Origin: Centropus unirufus
Taxonomy: Eukaryota; Chordata; Aves; Cuculiformes; Centropidae
Assembly (NCBI GenBank): GCA_013397695.1
Contig: VYZI01000043.1
Coordinates: 4,132,951 to 4,196,950, forward strand
Reading direction: 5' to 3'
DNA: 64,000 bases
The notes beneath the pieces were generated by a model. It had not been told where the DNA came from. It searched no databases and worked only from the letters and a program-made list of their open reading frames with translations. Each line of letters begins with the position of its first letter. Position 1 is the first letter of the stretch. Below, piece after piece: positions 11,901 to 23,835 of the stretch. A program made the translations under genes and the position numbers.

Positions 11901-14290
11901 AAATAGACTTAATTAGTTTCACCAAATAACATGAGATGTCATGATCCCCATCTCTCCTAAAGCTGGTTTTAGAACCCTAAGCTTTTGTCAGCCTGAGAGA
12001 AACCATAGGCGGTAATTGGTGACAACTTCTGAATTGTCACTTTCTGGCATTTCCTGTTGTATTTGACCTCCAAATAAAGGCAGAGCCAAGAAGCCAGTGG
12101 AAGGCTCTTGCCAATCAGGAGGGAATGTAGCAACCATCACCCCTTGCCTGCTGTGCCCTTTAAGGTGTCCTTCTTCCACAGAAGGGAAACCCAAGGACTA
12201 AAAGGTGTGCAGGTGTTCTATCACATTAGTCTCTTCCAGGCCACCTGGTTCTCCCTGCTGCCCCGCTCTGTGACCATCATGTTATTCCCAAGCAGGTGTC
12301 CCCATTCTATGATCCCATGGGTGGTCCACTGAGGACTGGGTGTGTGGATGGTGCCAGAACCTCAGCATCTCTTTCCCCACAAGCTCATGATGGTCCCACT
12401 GATGCCCATTCTAAGAGAGCCTCCAAGGGAAAGTAGTTGGTACCTGCAAAGGGGTGCATGCAGGAACTGGTCCTGCATTTTCTGCTTTGCTCCTGACATC
12501 AGGAACAGAAGGGAATGGGATGCTGAACTTCAGAGACAGGATGGCAGATAGAGGGAACGATGGGATTGCTGCTGGCTGACTGCCCACACTGGATAATCCC
12601 TTTGAGAGTGCTGTGTAACCCGGCCTTGGGGATGAGCAGCAGAACAGCTCCAGGCATTGGGAAGAAGGATACAGATTCATTAATTGACTGATGTGGGCAT
12701 GACTTTGAATTCACCTTTAAAACTAGTGTTAACTCAAGCCTATGTTTTGACTCACAAGTACCTCGTGGCAGATGACCGGGTGAAGATTTTGTGGCTATTG
12801 ACATCGACGCCATCAAGGTGAAGGCTGACCCAGGGCACACCATTTGGGAGGTGTCAGCACTCATCTACTGAGGTCAGGTTGCTGCTGTGCAATGCTGCCA
12901 GCAGGGTCCCCTCCCAGGGCCCTGAATGGGCCAGAGAGACCAGAGGACAGGAGAGCAGCCACAGCACATTAGAGGTTCCCCTGCACTGCTGTGCAGGAGA
13001 TCATCTTCAAAACAACATCGCAGATGGTTGTTTCTGAGTGGCTGCCACTTCTGCTCCTGGTTGTGTTCTTCAAGATAGCTGCAGCAGAGATAAATGCAGC
13101 CCTATAAGAGCCTCTGCAGGGTTTGTTTTGATCTTCCTGCTGGTGGGGAAGGACAGCCAGAGCCTGCTGAACAGAAAGGGCTTTGTACCAGCTCTAGGCA
13201 TCCAGGCAATTGTGCTCATCTCCCATCCATCCTCCCAGGAACGGCAGGCTCAGTTGCCAGGCCTAATGCCCTTTATGCCATTTCTTTCACGGAACCGCCT
13301 TGAAATGGATTTTGAACCAGAAGCAAGAAGCTATACCAGTTCTCCCCGTGGAGGTGTGACGGGGTGTCTGCTTTCTGCCAGGTTAGGTTTCTTTCATTCT
13401 GTACGTATGTGTGTTCCCCTGGCTCTGTTCACCGAGGCAGGTAGAAAGGATCCCATCGTTCTGAAGTCAGGTTGATAGAGGAGATGGCTGATAACATGAC
13501 GTAGCAGAACAACAACCATTCCCATGCTTCACACTGGCTCTGTCACCTGCACCTTCACCAGTTTTGTTTGACAGGGGAAAGCTTCAAGGAAGAGATCTGA
13601 GGAGGGTCCATTCTCCACAGCTCAGTCAGCCCTTTTCAAATCGTGAAATCCATCTGCCAAGCCATTGAAAGAAACTGGATTTAAAGACTGATGCACTAGG
13701 TTTCTTCACCTGTGGCAAGGGGACCCCAACAAAAGGCGGTCCCAGATGTCTGAGCAGTGAAAGATCATAGGATTGCTCTTCAACATATGTTTTGAGATTC
13801 CTGCCTTAGAATGTCTCCTTTTGCCTAGAACTTGTAGCACTAAGAAGATGCAAAGAGGAGACAGACATGCCCACGGTTCTCTCTATTCTTCTGCAGCTGC
13901 GCAGCAAGATTATAAACTTCTGACTGGAGATGGAGTTGTAGAAAAGATCCAAAATCAGAAAGGGGTGGACTTTCTTTTTTCTTTTAATTCCAGATTGCTT
14001 TTGGTTTAAATATTAACAAAGTGATCAAGATTTCCTTCATTTTTAGGATGAAATCTTATAGCAACATCTGATCTTGAAGACTCCTGTTAACAGCAACAGT
14101 GTCATTCAGCAAAGGCCCCTGCCAGATTTGGTCCAGTGGCAATTTCAGATGCTGCCTGCTGATGTCGACCTGGTGTGAATTCAGTCCTCTCAGCCTCAGC
14201 CAGGATCCAGGCAGGGCTGGAGAAGCTTTCACAGTTAGTCCATCCTCCAAAAAGAGACTGAAAATGTATTTGTCTAACCTGCCCTTTAAA
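8981..14290. other. Unique non-coding stretch, no gene recognised
   Basis: Open frames up to about 145 codons occur (for example 13038-13475 plus), but none resembles a known family and several overlap on opposite strands. A poly-A tract lies at 11882-11903. The phrase at 9228-9248 recalls the CR1 3' end but is too short to call. Confidence 0.55.
11882..11903. repeat. A-rich homopolymer tract
   Basis: A run of adenines interrupted by a single guanine. No processed gene copy is visible on its 5' side, so I treat it as a simple repeat and not as a retrocopy tail. Confidence 0.8.
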
Positions 14291-14845
14291 ACTTCCACAG
14301 AATCAGAGTCCCAGAGTGGTTGAGATTGGCAGGGACATCTGGTGGTCATCATGTCTAGGTGGCTCAAGTAGGGCCACCTGGAGCTGTTTGTCCAGGACTG
14401 TCTAGTCTGCTTTTGGATATTCCTCAGGATGGAGTTATTCTACACCTTCTCTGGGAAACCTGTTCCAGTGCTCAGTCACCATTATGTACTGGTGATGCCT
14501 GGGGTAGTTCCTCAGGTGCAGGATTTTGCAGTCCTTGTTGAATCTAACGGGGTTCCTCTCAGGTCATTTTCCTGAGTGAGGTGAGTCAAGGTCCCTCTGC
14601 ATGACAGCAGGACCATCAGCCACTCCTCACAGTTCTGTATCATCAACAAATCTTGCTGAGGGTACACTCTGCCCCGTAGTTCAGATCATTCATAAAGATG
14701 TTTAATAAGATTGGGCTGAATTTTGACCCTTGGGGTACAGTGCTAGCTGCTGACCTCCAAGTAGGGTTCGTGCTGCTGATCACCACCCTCTGGGCATGGC
14801 CTTTCAGCCAGTTTTCCTTGAACCTAGATGCTCATCTCCAGCAAC
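14291..14845 (-). mobile_element. CR1 LINE, long reverse-oriented copy
   Basis: Read on the minus strand this is a CR1 3' region of about 550 bases. The plus-strand text begins with the inverted tail 'agaatcagagtcccagagtg'. It then carries 'gggaaacctgttccagtgct', 'tcatcaacaaatcttgctga', 'ttcataaagatgtttaataa' and 'tgatcaccaccctctgggca'. The last three phrases belong to the upstream UTR/ORF2-end segment seen in longer CR1 subfamilies. Many substitutions and short indels break every frame, so the copy is inactive and fairly old. An open frame at 14698-14988 on the plus strand is only an antisense shadow of it. Confidence 0.92.
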
Positions 14846-15859
14846 AGAGAGGTCTTTCTTTTGTCTGCAAATTCGCTGTCATTCTTCTCTATCCTCCCTC
14901 TTGGGATTTTTTTTATTCCTCACTGCCTTTTGAAGCTGACTTTCAAATAAAATCTCCTTGCACCTGGCTAAACCTCAGTGACACATAGAGATGAAAGCGG
15001 GGAGAGATGCTGCTTTTCATGATTTGTTCTGTCACTAAAGGAAACGGCCTGTAGCACAGGCTCATTCAGCAATGTTTCATGTCGATGCATCCAAACCTCT
15101 TGTTTTCAGATTACTCTGGGCCTGATTTTATTAGTGGTTGATTGAGTGGCCTCAGCGTGGCCCTTGTGGAATACCCACACCTTCCGTTCACCATGGAGCA
15201 GATGGAAATGTTCTCAGTGAGACATTCATGCATATGCAATACCTACAGAGGAAAACATCTCAGCTCTTTCTGCAGCTGCCTATAATGCTGCCTGTCAACT
15301 TCTGGATGAACTCAACCGATAGTTATTTGGGCGGTATCAGAGAGGAACATTGGTGGAAATCTCTCCACGCCATGTAAAAAAGCCATTTATGCTTCTGGTA
15401 GACAACCTTCAAATGCTGTAAATAACTGATGGAAACTGCTTTTTTTTTGTCAGTGAGTGTTGAAAACTTGATAAAATGCTTGAAAAACAATCTTTTGGAA
15501 TGTTTTGACCATCTTTTCAAAAAGAGCGTGATTAATAAATACAAAGGGCTTCTTTCCACTTGAGCAGCCCTGAATTCCTGCTGGAGTCTTCTGGGTGCAT
15601 TAGATTAAGGTGTGAAAGACTTCGTGAAGCAAAACCACCAACAAACACGGGAAGGTCAGAGCATAAAAAAGAATGCCAAACACTCACTGTTAAGGACATT
15701 CTGGCATTGACATTAAGCCATTTCTCTGCTGCCCAGGGCTTATATGGCTAAAAAAGGTATATGAAGCTGTCATAGGAGTAGAGAATAATGATTTTGATGC
15801 CATCATATTAGGAGAAAAGAGGGAGACAGGAAACCAAGTGGAACTGCTCTCTCACCACC

Positions 15860-16020
15860 TGGAAATGGATGCTGTGGTTAATGCACCTGCACAGCATAAA
15901 CACACATCAATTTACATATCTGGCTGAATAAATTATGACTGTGCATATCCCTGTTTGTCTTTAACAAAACAGATCTGCTTTCCGCTCCCATCTTCCATTC
16001 TTAATTATTTCTTTTAAAAT
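15860..16020. promoter_or_regulatory. Candidate conserved non-coding element
   Basis: An AT-rich, non-repetitive block with phrases such as 'gctgaataaattatgactgt' and a terminal 'cttaattatttc'. It has the composition of many vertebrate conserved non-coding elements. There is no alignment behind this call. Confidence 0.17.
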
Positions 16021-16489
16021 ACTGAAGAGTGTTGGCCATCAGTCGTGCCCATTCTCATCATCCTGGATCCAGACTATCCCTTCGCTGACCACAAACACCC
16101 TACAATCTAAACTCTAGCAATCTCAGCAAGACTAAATGTTTCATTTAAGTAGAAATTGAAGTTCCTTGAGCTTTCACATGCAAGAACAAGTTTCTGTAAA
16201 TGCTGTCCTGGTACCTGTGAAATGCTGGATGGTTGAACAGTAAGGCACCAGGCTCAGGCAGTGCTTGCATTGATTACCTGAGCCTTGATAGATGTGTGGA
16301 TGCTTTATGCTTTTTTTCTCTAATGTACTTTCAGCAGCACTAATAAAATTTCCTTTGAACAAGCGGGAACAGGTGATCACACAATTATGTGTGTCTTGTC
16401 TGTCTGGATGATTCAGCCTCATGTTGTCATAGCAGCAAGTACCCATCGTGGGCTCACGCGTTGAGGTAGGGCTCTTTTGTATGTGCTAC

Positions 16490-16504
16490 TTTGCGATTCG
16501 CAAA
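16490..16504. repeat. 15-base perfect palindrome with two CpGs
   Basis: TTTGCGA and TCGCAAA are exact inverted copies around a single central T. Each arm carries a CpG, which is scarce in the surrounding DNA. The half-site TTGCG recalls C/EBP-type sites, but that is only a resemblance. Confidence 0.85.
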
Positions 16505-18549
16505 TAATAAACAAAACTCAGTGCCCTGTCTTTATAGAAGAGGATTTGCTGTGCTGTTGGAATTGTAATTGCATTTAGATGTGGAAAGAAAAATGGAGCG
16601 GATTGTCAACACACTTAGGACACCCCTGTGATGATTTCCAGGGATGAAAATGCAGCCTAGATTTTACTTTGATTTTGCGAGTCAAATAAAGAAGCTGTTA
16701 AATTTCTGGAGTGAGAATTGGGTTCCCTCTCCTTCCAAAGGGATCATATTCTAATGGCACAGTGCTGTGTCATTACCCGTAGAGTGCAGCTCAAGGAGCA
16801 AGAGTTATTTAACCAATCTCAGCACGTGCTTCTCTCCAGACACTGAGCCATGGATCCACACCTTGCTCTGAGCTCATGCTGACCACCAGCCATCCTGCCA
16901 CTCCACACTGTGGATCCTAACTTGCAGAACTGGCCACCTGTAACCAGTAGGGAGGTCACACTGTGACCAAGGCGTTGTGTCAGCCCCTGCTAGGACACAG
17001 CACCAGGCTCACAACCATGCATGGAAAAGTCTCAGCTGAGTATTGCACACAAATCCTGAGAGCCAAGGGGTGTTTGGGGAACTCAGGGAGAGCATCTCTA
17101 CATCACAAGCCTCCTGTAAATGATTCTGAAAAGGCATATCTCCTTGATTCTGATGTCTGTGGCTTTCTGCAAGCTCTAAGTGACATCCATGAAAGCAGAT
17201 CCTCAGTCAGGGTGGATCTCCATCAACTTGCTCCATACAAAGAGGGCCCGAGTGGCTACAGGTCCATTTGAGGTTGATTTCCAGCCAGTTGTGGTTTTGG
17301 GCATGTGTTAAAACAATAGAAAAAGACAAAGTGCCCACACACGCAGAGAACAGGTAAGGAAGAGGAGAGTGGAGATCCTGAAAGAACTCAGCATCCTGGA
17401 GCAATCTGAGTACCACTATTCCCATTTAAACAGAGAGGGAGAAAGGACACTGGAAAATGGGATGGGATTGCACTGTTGAGGCTGTGACCTCTCTGTGCCC
17501 AGAGCTCTGCCTTAAATTGGAAGAAAAGTGTCGATAAATCTGACATTGAGGAAGGCTTAGGCAACAAAATCATTTCATGTCTGCTCATATCCCCCCATGA
17601 CATAAAGCCCTCTCCACCTTGCTAATTGGAGAAAGCTTGCTAACAGCTCTCTGATGTGGGTTTAATTAAATACCTTTTGAATGCCTCTCAGCAGTGGGAA
17701 AAGGTGGTGGAGTCATTCCAGGTCTGACACAGTGAGGGACAGTTTCAAATCTGGGCCTCCTCACTTCACAGCTGAAAAAATACAGATGCTGCAGGAGCAG
17801 TGAAGGATCCCTGGTAATGACGGAGCTAGAAACTAAAGCCTGAAGACATCTGGCTGTGTAAAGGGGGATCTTCCACTTTCCAGCAGTTCTTATAATACTG
17901 CAGAGAAGATGCTTGGTCATCCTGCGGCAATGAAAGGCTCTGAGGGAGGGAAAACACCACTGCAAGGGATATATCGAAGTCAAGAGGGCTGCTGTTTTGC
18001 CTCAAGAAGAAAGGCTGCAGGTCCATAAATGAGGTAGTAAAGGGTGGAGGATAAGATGTGCTCTTGAAGGGGACCCAAAGAGAGGAGCAGCAAGCACCCA
18101 AGTGTGTTGGAGGACAGCTCTGTCCAAAGCTCACAAGGGACACTTCAGCGGGTCACTTCTGTTTTGAGGATGTTCATCGGTCTTGGTCCGTTGTCTGAAG
18201 AGAAGCGCTCCTGCCTGGGAATCAGGGGAGCTGTGTGCTGAGACCGTTTGTGCCATAAATAGGAGGGCACAGTGTGATTGACTTCATAAAGAGTGAACTT
18301 CGGCACATGAAGATCAAAGCGGGGACGACTATGGGTACCAGGTGGACTGTGGACCAGGTTGATGCCCTTACAGTGAGGCCAGATCCGAAGTCAAAGTTTT
18401 AGCCAGGAGACAACTTTTCCCATTTCTTTAAAACACCCATTTTCCCCTCCTCCCCATCCCAAGAGGCGGCCGGGACTGCTTGCATACAGGCTGAGAGCTG
18501 CAGGAGACAGCTTGCAAATAATCTGAGAGCAAGAGAAAAAAAATTCAAT

Positions 18550-18790
18550 GAGACTTTGAAAGAGTCTATTTAGCTTATCGGAAAGGAGGTCAAGAGGTGA
18601 TTTGATTACAGTGCATAAGTGCCGTCAGCAGAAGAAAACACCAGTTTCTAAAGAGCTTTTTAATCTATCAGAGAAAGTCAGAACAAGAGCCAATGGCTCT
18701 GGATGAAGCTAGACAAATGCAAATAAGACATACAGAGTGTATCTTTAGCAGAGAGGGAGATAAATGGGAAGAACAAACTCAAGGAGAATG
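18550..18790 (+). mobile_element. Ancient CR1-type element (archosaur/turtle-like)
   Basis: The text 'actttgaaagagtctattta', 'gaggtcaagaggtgatttga', 'ttacagtgcataagt', 'cagaacaagagccaatggct' and 'gaagctagacaaatgcaaat' follows, in order, the 3' part of the older CR1 group I know from turtles and crocodilians (where it reads roughly 'gaggttaagaggtgacttgat..caatggctggaagttgaagctagacaaattcag'). It differs clearly from the ordinary avian CR1 ends elsewhere in the window. The similarity fades after 'gagagggagataaatgggaa'. It overlaps the start of an open frame at 18693-18938, which is therefore not a gene. Confidence 0.75.
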
Positions 18791-19615
18791 GCACTTGGTA
18801 TCTCTGGGTGTCTTCAACTGGGAGTTGCATAACGGGCTTAAGACAGAGAGGAGCTGGGTAGGTTCCAAGGTGGCATTTAGGAGCCTAAGGTACATGGTGT
18901 ATGTATTAAGGGGTCTGGCATTTTTCTTAATAGGATGAAAATCCAAGTTCTTTGGTCTTATTGGGGCAGAAAAATGTTTGAGCACAGGCTTTGGGTAAAG
19001 CTTGTTTCAGTCACCAGGAAGATCTCAGCAGTGTTTGCTCTTTCTAAATCAAAACTGTGTTTAGGGGCCTGGGCTTCCAAAGCCTTGGTGGTTTGAGCCT
19101 GTCTGGTGTTCTTTCTGCCAATAGACTAGCTACCACATGGTGAGAAATTCCATCCTAGTGGAAGGAAAAGCTCTACCATGGGTAGGAAATAAGACATTGC
19201 CAATTAGGAGCTTAAAGCAAAGAAATATATGCCCGAAGTCCATCTCATCATGACTTTGAGTCTGGACTCTAGCGTGGGGTTAGGGAGAGGAACACAAGTC
19301 TGGAGTGATCCTGCCCTGGAATTTCTTCCTTGTTTCCATCAATTTGTGACTGATGGGCTCCCAAAGTAGAGGTTGATGCACATATACTAATGGCTCCTGA
19401 AGGATGGTGCTCCCATTAAATTCTCAGGCTCAGAATCTATTACACTTTTGCCTGGAACAAGAACATTCACAATGCAATAATAACAAAATATATGAAGAAG
19501 TACATCCTTTTGCTTGTTTCAGATCCTCTGATTGCCTCACTGGTGCCCCTGTTTGGTTTTGCTGGGAGGAGCACGATATACTTAGTAATTGCCATTTCTT
19601 TGTGCTATTCAAGAC
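18791..19615. other. Unique non-coding stretch, nothing recognised
   Basis: No gene, repeat or regulatory site can be supported in these bases. Confidence 0.55.
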
Positions 19616-19722
19616 CATTCAGGGACCTGGTTTGGTAGAGAACAGGTATGGTTGGACTCAACCAGACCTTGAGGTCATTAGGTCAAGGTATTTTCCAACC
19701 AAATCATTCTATGGTTCGGGCT
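19616..19722 (+). mobile_element. CR1 LINE fragment, 3' end
   Basis: A short 3'-terminal piece: 'gggacctggtttggtagaga', 'tatggttggactcaaccaga', 'ccttgaggtcattaggtc' and the tail 'ttttccaaccaaatcattct'. This is the same layout as the copy at the left edge of the window, with a different set of substitutions, so it is a separate insertion. Confidence 0.87.
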
Positions 19723-20485
19723 TCTCTCCCACACTCCTCAATATTTAGGGCAGGGTATCCTGATGGATCCAGTCCCCTCCTGTAGTCAAAGAAGCGTATC
19801 CCCTCCATTGAGAGCCGTGCCACAGCCAACCCACAAAGGTCTTCTGCAACAGAGGCCCAGAAGAGACATGTGCCAAAGGCATCCACCAGAGTTGGATTAC
19901 AAAGGGTGAGGAGAGTATCTATAAACAAAGTGCCAGAAAATTCGGCTTATCTTGTGTCAGCCAGAAAAGTTCTTATTTTTATTTTTAATTTGCCCAATTT
20001 CTAACCTCAGCATCTCTGGGAGAAGGGGCACTAAGCTTAAGCAAAAGAACTTCACAACACTAGTTTTTGTGTTTCTCATCTGAATCCCGCCTGCTTGATG
20101 ATAAGAGAGGGTTTCTAAGCCTGGATTCTCCAGGGATGTCTGGGCAGCTACCTTTTTATTATTGCCATGTTTTCTCCTTTTTCTCTGTACTGCTGTACTC
20201 AATAAAGGAAAACTCCTAACAAATAAACCAAGCAAGGCCTTTTTGGCCCAGGGGCTCTTTGCTTGTGCAGCTAGTATTTAAATATTTACCACTTGAATGT
20301 GAAGGAATTTCCTGGGTTGTGCTGTCTGGCAAACAAGGAAGTTTATTCAGCCCTGAATTAAGTCCTGGTTAGGGGCTGGAAATAATTTCATACCATTAAT
20401 GAGTGTTTACTAGTGAGTAAATTCTACCATGGTAAATTCTACCATGACTGAACCCATCTTCATTCTCTTGCACTTTACAGGCTGT
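19723..20485. other. Unique non-coding stretch with a 15-base duplication
   Basis: No gene recognised. It includes the perfect 15-base direct duplication at 20417-20446. Confidence 0.55.
20417..20446. repeat. 15-base tandem duplication
   Basis: 'gtaaattctaccatg' occurs twice with no spacer and no mismatch (20417-20431, 20432-20446). It lies about 40 bases before a reverse CR1 end but is too far away to be a simple target-site duplication. Confidence 0.92.
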
Positions 20486-20488
20486 TAT

Positions 20489-20590
20489 AATCATAGGATC
20501 ATTAATGTTGTAAAAGACCTCTAAGATCAACAAATCCAACCATCGGCCCAACACCACTGTACAAATTAAATGAGGGTCTACAGGTGGGAA
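20489..20590 (-). mobile_element. CR1 LINE fragment, reverse orientation
   Basis: The plus strand starts with the inverted tail 'aatcataggatcattaatgt'. It continues 'tgtaaaagacctctaagatc', 'caaatccaaccatcggccca' and 'acaccactgt', the reverse complement of a CR1 3' terminus. About 100 bases survive. The A/C-rich segment that follows (20655-20710) is simple sequence. Confidence 0.85.
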
Positions 20591-23459
20591 AAGTGTCAAA
20601 AGTGGACCACCCTGCCAAATGTTTGACAAACCTGGTAAAAGCAGCTATCCTGACTCAAAAAAAACCCACAAAACAAACCAATACCACCAATCAAAAAACA
20701 CTGTGATTCAGTCCACACTCTTTCATTTTCCCAATGGCTCTAAAAAATCCAATTTCATACATCAGCACTTTTTAATGTAAAAGTTTAATCTTTTTAATTC
20801 GATTAAATTAATTCACGAAATATAAGCTTAAATAAAAGTTAACTAGCTAAAAAGAAAATAAAACATATCAAACTGTCTAAAGGAAACAAACTACTTGATT
20901 CATGCTGAGGGTTAAGTGGTTGGGGAGTGCAACAAAAGTCAACATTGAACGTTCCAATTCATCCCATGCTTGGAAAGATGTTTCAGCTCTTCAAAGTTAT
21001 GTCGGCTGTGACAGCTGTTTCCCATATTTGTTTGGGAGGAAGCTGGAGTGAACAATCCTACCTATATGAGTCATTAGGGACATACAGGAATTTTCTACAC
21101 CGTTTATTACAAAGCAACATGTGCAGTTTCCATCTGAAAATGAGACCAGCAGCTCCCAGCTGGGCAAACTAGGAGAAAGTCTTGCAATGGAAGAGTTTGC
21201 AGTCTAAATACCCAGCCCAAAGATTGTTAGTCCTGTTTGTAAAACAGGGGTGAGACGAGTGCAGAATAAAGCCCAGAGCCTTAAAAATTCAAAATTAGTG
21301 ATTTCATTAAAGGCTAGGAAGCCTGCAGAGAAGAATGATTTTCTAAATCTATTTGTGTCTTTGAGCAGATCACCCTTCCTCCAGGAGAGAACAAACCTGT
21401 CCAAAACACCGCTTGACCTCATGGACCTTTTCCTCAAGTACCTACTTAGAGGTGAGGGAAACACACTGTTAAATGTGGCTCCTCCACAGTTGTGTTCCAT
21501 CACTCTCACTTCCTGGAAGCCATGGGAAGGTGTAACTATGCAACAGCAGCCATCTGGAAACAATCCTGGGCTGGCTGGAGTGTCCCCATTCCGACTCACG
21601 CACGGAGCTGAGCTGCCCATCCCAAGTGTGTGGTAGGAATGGCACAAGATCCTAAGCACAGGTTGGAGTTGTGTCCATTGGGATGCACATTGGGCTATTT
21701 GCTCAGCACCATCAGCATTGCTTTTTCTGGAAGGCGGGAGTGACGACGCCTAGCTTCGTATGGATTCATGTCATCCTGTCCCCACAGGCCTCACGCCATG
21801 GGGACTATCTCTGCTGGCAGCTGCAGGATGATTAAATAAATTATATGTAACATTAAAACCCCCAGGATACAGGTTTGTCCTGTTCTGGATAAAGGAATGA
21901 TGGGTTTCCTCCCTTTCCTTACCACAGAAGGTGGATTTCAAGGATTCAAAAAACACCTGCCTGGCCTCAAAAGGTAATAATCGGCTTTGCTTTTTTTTCC
22001 CCCAAGTCTTTTGGGGCCATCTGGCCTCATTTCCCAGTTTGGGCCTTCATCCCTCATCACTGTGGAGCTGTAAAAACCAAAGTAGAAAAGCCAGGCGGGA
22101 TTCTTAGCTCACACCATGATTTCCCAGGGCTTTTCCCTAAACACCAATTTTCATGAGGCTCATGCTACGGCTCTCAAGGTAGACAGTGTCAGCAGCCACA
22201 ACATGACAGCATCCAAATGCCGTTATCAAGCCAGCATGATTTGCTTTCAGCTGCTTTTAATCTTTGGATCCTCCTGTGAACTGGAGAGTTCAGCCGCCCT
22301 CAGCAGAACCCGGGCTTGGGCAGTTAACAGGGAGAGGCTTTTCAGCAAGCACGACATAAAGGGCTGGATTGTTGGGTTGTTTTTTTTTTTAATGGATGCT
22401 ATTAGTGTTCTGGGAAGAGCCTGGACTCATACTCATTAAGTCTGCAGTCTCCGGAGTATTTATAGAGCGAAAAAGCGCATAACTGGCTGAAATTCTTATT
22501 GTTATAGCAAATGATCAATGCACTTACTTGCAGAGCTGTAGTGTCTGTGATTAATTCATAGCCAGAAATAATAGCGGAGAACCCGCTGTGCTGCTATTAC
22601 CTTATCTCTGCCTCAGTGGTTGATTCCCAGGTACAAGAGAAACCAACCCTTAATTACTCGGTTAAAAACCTGTTGGCTGCCAGGGAACAAATAGAGTGAT
22701 ACAACCGGCTCTGCCACCGTGCTTTACAGCTCCCAGAGATAATTGAATGGAAGAAAACACACTTTAGAGTCCCCCAAGAGCTAGCACTGACAATAAACGC
22801 TTGGATGTGCCCCAAGGAATGGTCTGAGTCTGGGAAGTGGCTGGCCAGAGGGATGATCTGCACTGGGAGCAAACTTCACACACTGGTGCAGGGCTGGGTT
22901 ATTTCTATCCTGCTTTCAGGAGGAGCTTTACCTCCTCGTTCAGATAACTCTCAGCTGTTTTACAGCCATCTATGTTGTTGTCCATTTCTTAGAGAGAACT
23001 TGGTGCCTTGAGACGTTCTCGCTGTGTCTGGCCTGAAGCCGGAGTACCATAGCCTTCAGGCATTTGTCCCTGTAAACCTGCCCGTGCTTATGTGAAACGT
23101 AATCCCCCTCCAGACAGAAAAGCCGGCAGTGCGGCCTACAGCCCAAGCAGCAAAGCTCAAAGAGGGCCAGATAAAGTTCATCAAACTTCTGGTACTGGCT
23201 AGGGAGGCTACTAGCATCCCATGGTCTTAGCCAAGTATGTTCTGTGACAGCTCCATCCTTTTTAGTCTGGTTCTAACTAGGAGCTCCAGGGAGGCGTGGG
23301 AAAACTTTGACCCCCCAGTCTAGAGGGATGTATCTACCAGTGGGATGCTGGGGTACTAATTCCCAGATGTCCTCCAGTTATGGGCAGCCTTGATCATTAA
23401 CACTAGGAATGTATCCTTCAGTCTTGCCAGTGTCATGCCAGTCATGACTTGTTGATTGG
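20591..23459. other. Unique non-coding stretch, AT-rich in its first part
   Basis: Positions 20655-20880 are A/C- and AT-rich simple-looking sequence. Two opposite open frames of about 130-150 codons overlap at 21204-21659 and are mutual shadows with no recognisable product. A candidate conserved block at 22440-22680 is listed separately. Confidence 0.55.
22440..22680. promoter_or_regulatory. Candidate conserved non-coding element
   Basis: A non-repetitive block with clustered transcription-factor-like words: TTAATTCA at 22551, TAATTA at 22651, a CAGGTAC E-box-like site near 22629, and CpG-containing phrases ('agcgaaaaagcgcataactg', 'aatagcggagaacccgctgt') that are unusual in CpG-poor surroundings. 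This mix is typical of developmental enhancers, but conservation was not tested. Confidence 0.25.
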
Positions 23460-23835
23460 GTCACAGAACAACTTCAACAGAATAACTTCTGTTGGAAGGA
23501 ACCTTTCTAGAAGTCTCTGATCCAACACCCCTTAAAGCAGACCTAACTTAGATCAGGTTGTCCAGGGCTTGGTCCAGCCAAGTCTTGAATATCTCTGATG
23601 GCTGAGAATCCCTCACATCTCTGGGTCCCTGTGCCAATGTCTAACCATCCGGAGGATGAATTTCTTTCTTAATATCAAATTGAAGTCTCATGGATTACAG
23701 CTTGCACCCATTGCTCTCTTTCTTTCACTTGGCATCTCCAAGAGGAATCTAGCTCCATTTTCTCAGTACCTTTCAACCTCATCAGTGGCCCTGCCCTCAA
23801 AATTCATTTTCATGCTGCTTCCCCTGCTGGCTACA
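23460..23835 (-). mobile_element. CR1 LINE, reverse-oriented copy
   Basis: The plus strand carries, in order, 'ttctgttggaaggaaccttt', 'tctgatccaacaccccttaa', 'cttagatcaggttgtccagg', 'agtcttgaatatctctgatg', then the diverged 'gtgccaatgtctaacca', 'cttgcacccattgctctctt' and 'ctagctccattttctcagta'. This is the reverse complement of a CR1 3' region of about 375 bases. It is strongly diverged. The plus-strand open frame at 23656-24066 is antisense CR1 sequence and not a gene. Confidence 0.9.

Larger units (their letters stand above)
14846..18545. other. Unique non-coding stretch, no gene recognised
   Basis: No exon or repeat family is recognised. An AT-rich block at 15860-16020 and a 15-base palindrome at 16490-16504 are listed separately. 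Open frames reach about 105 codons and look random. Confidence 0.55.

Noticed and set aside
12782..12877. Short reading frame containing EDFVAIDIDAIKVKADPG
   Set aside because: It looks protein-like at a glance but is only about 31 codons, is bounded by stops at both ends, has no convincing splice sites, and I could not match it to a family.
21204..21659. Opposite-strand open frames of about 150 and 130 codons
   Set aside because: They lie over each other on opposite strands with no recognisable domain. A stop-poor patch is the simpler explanation.
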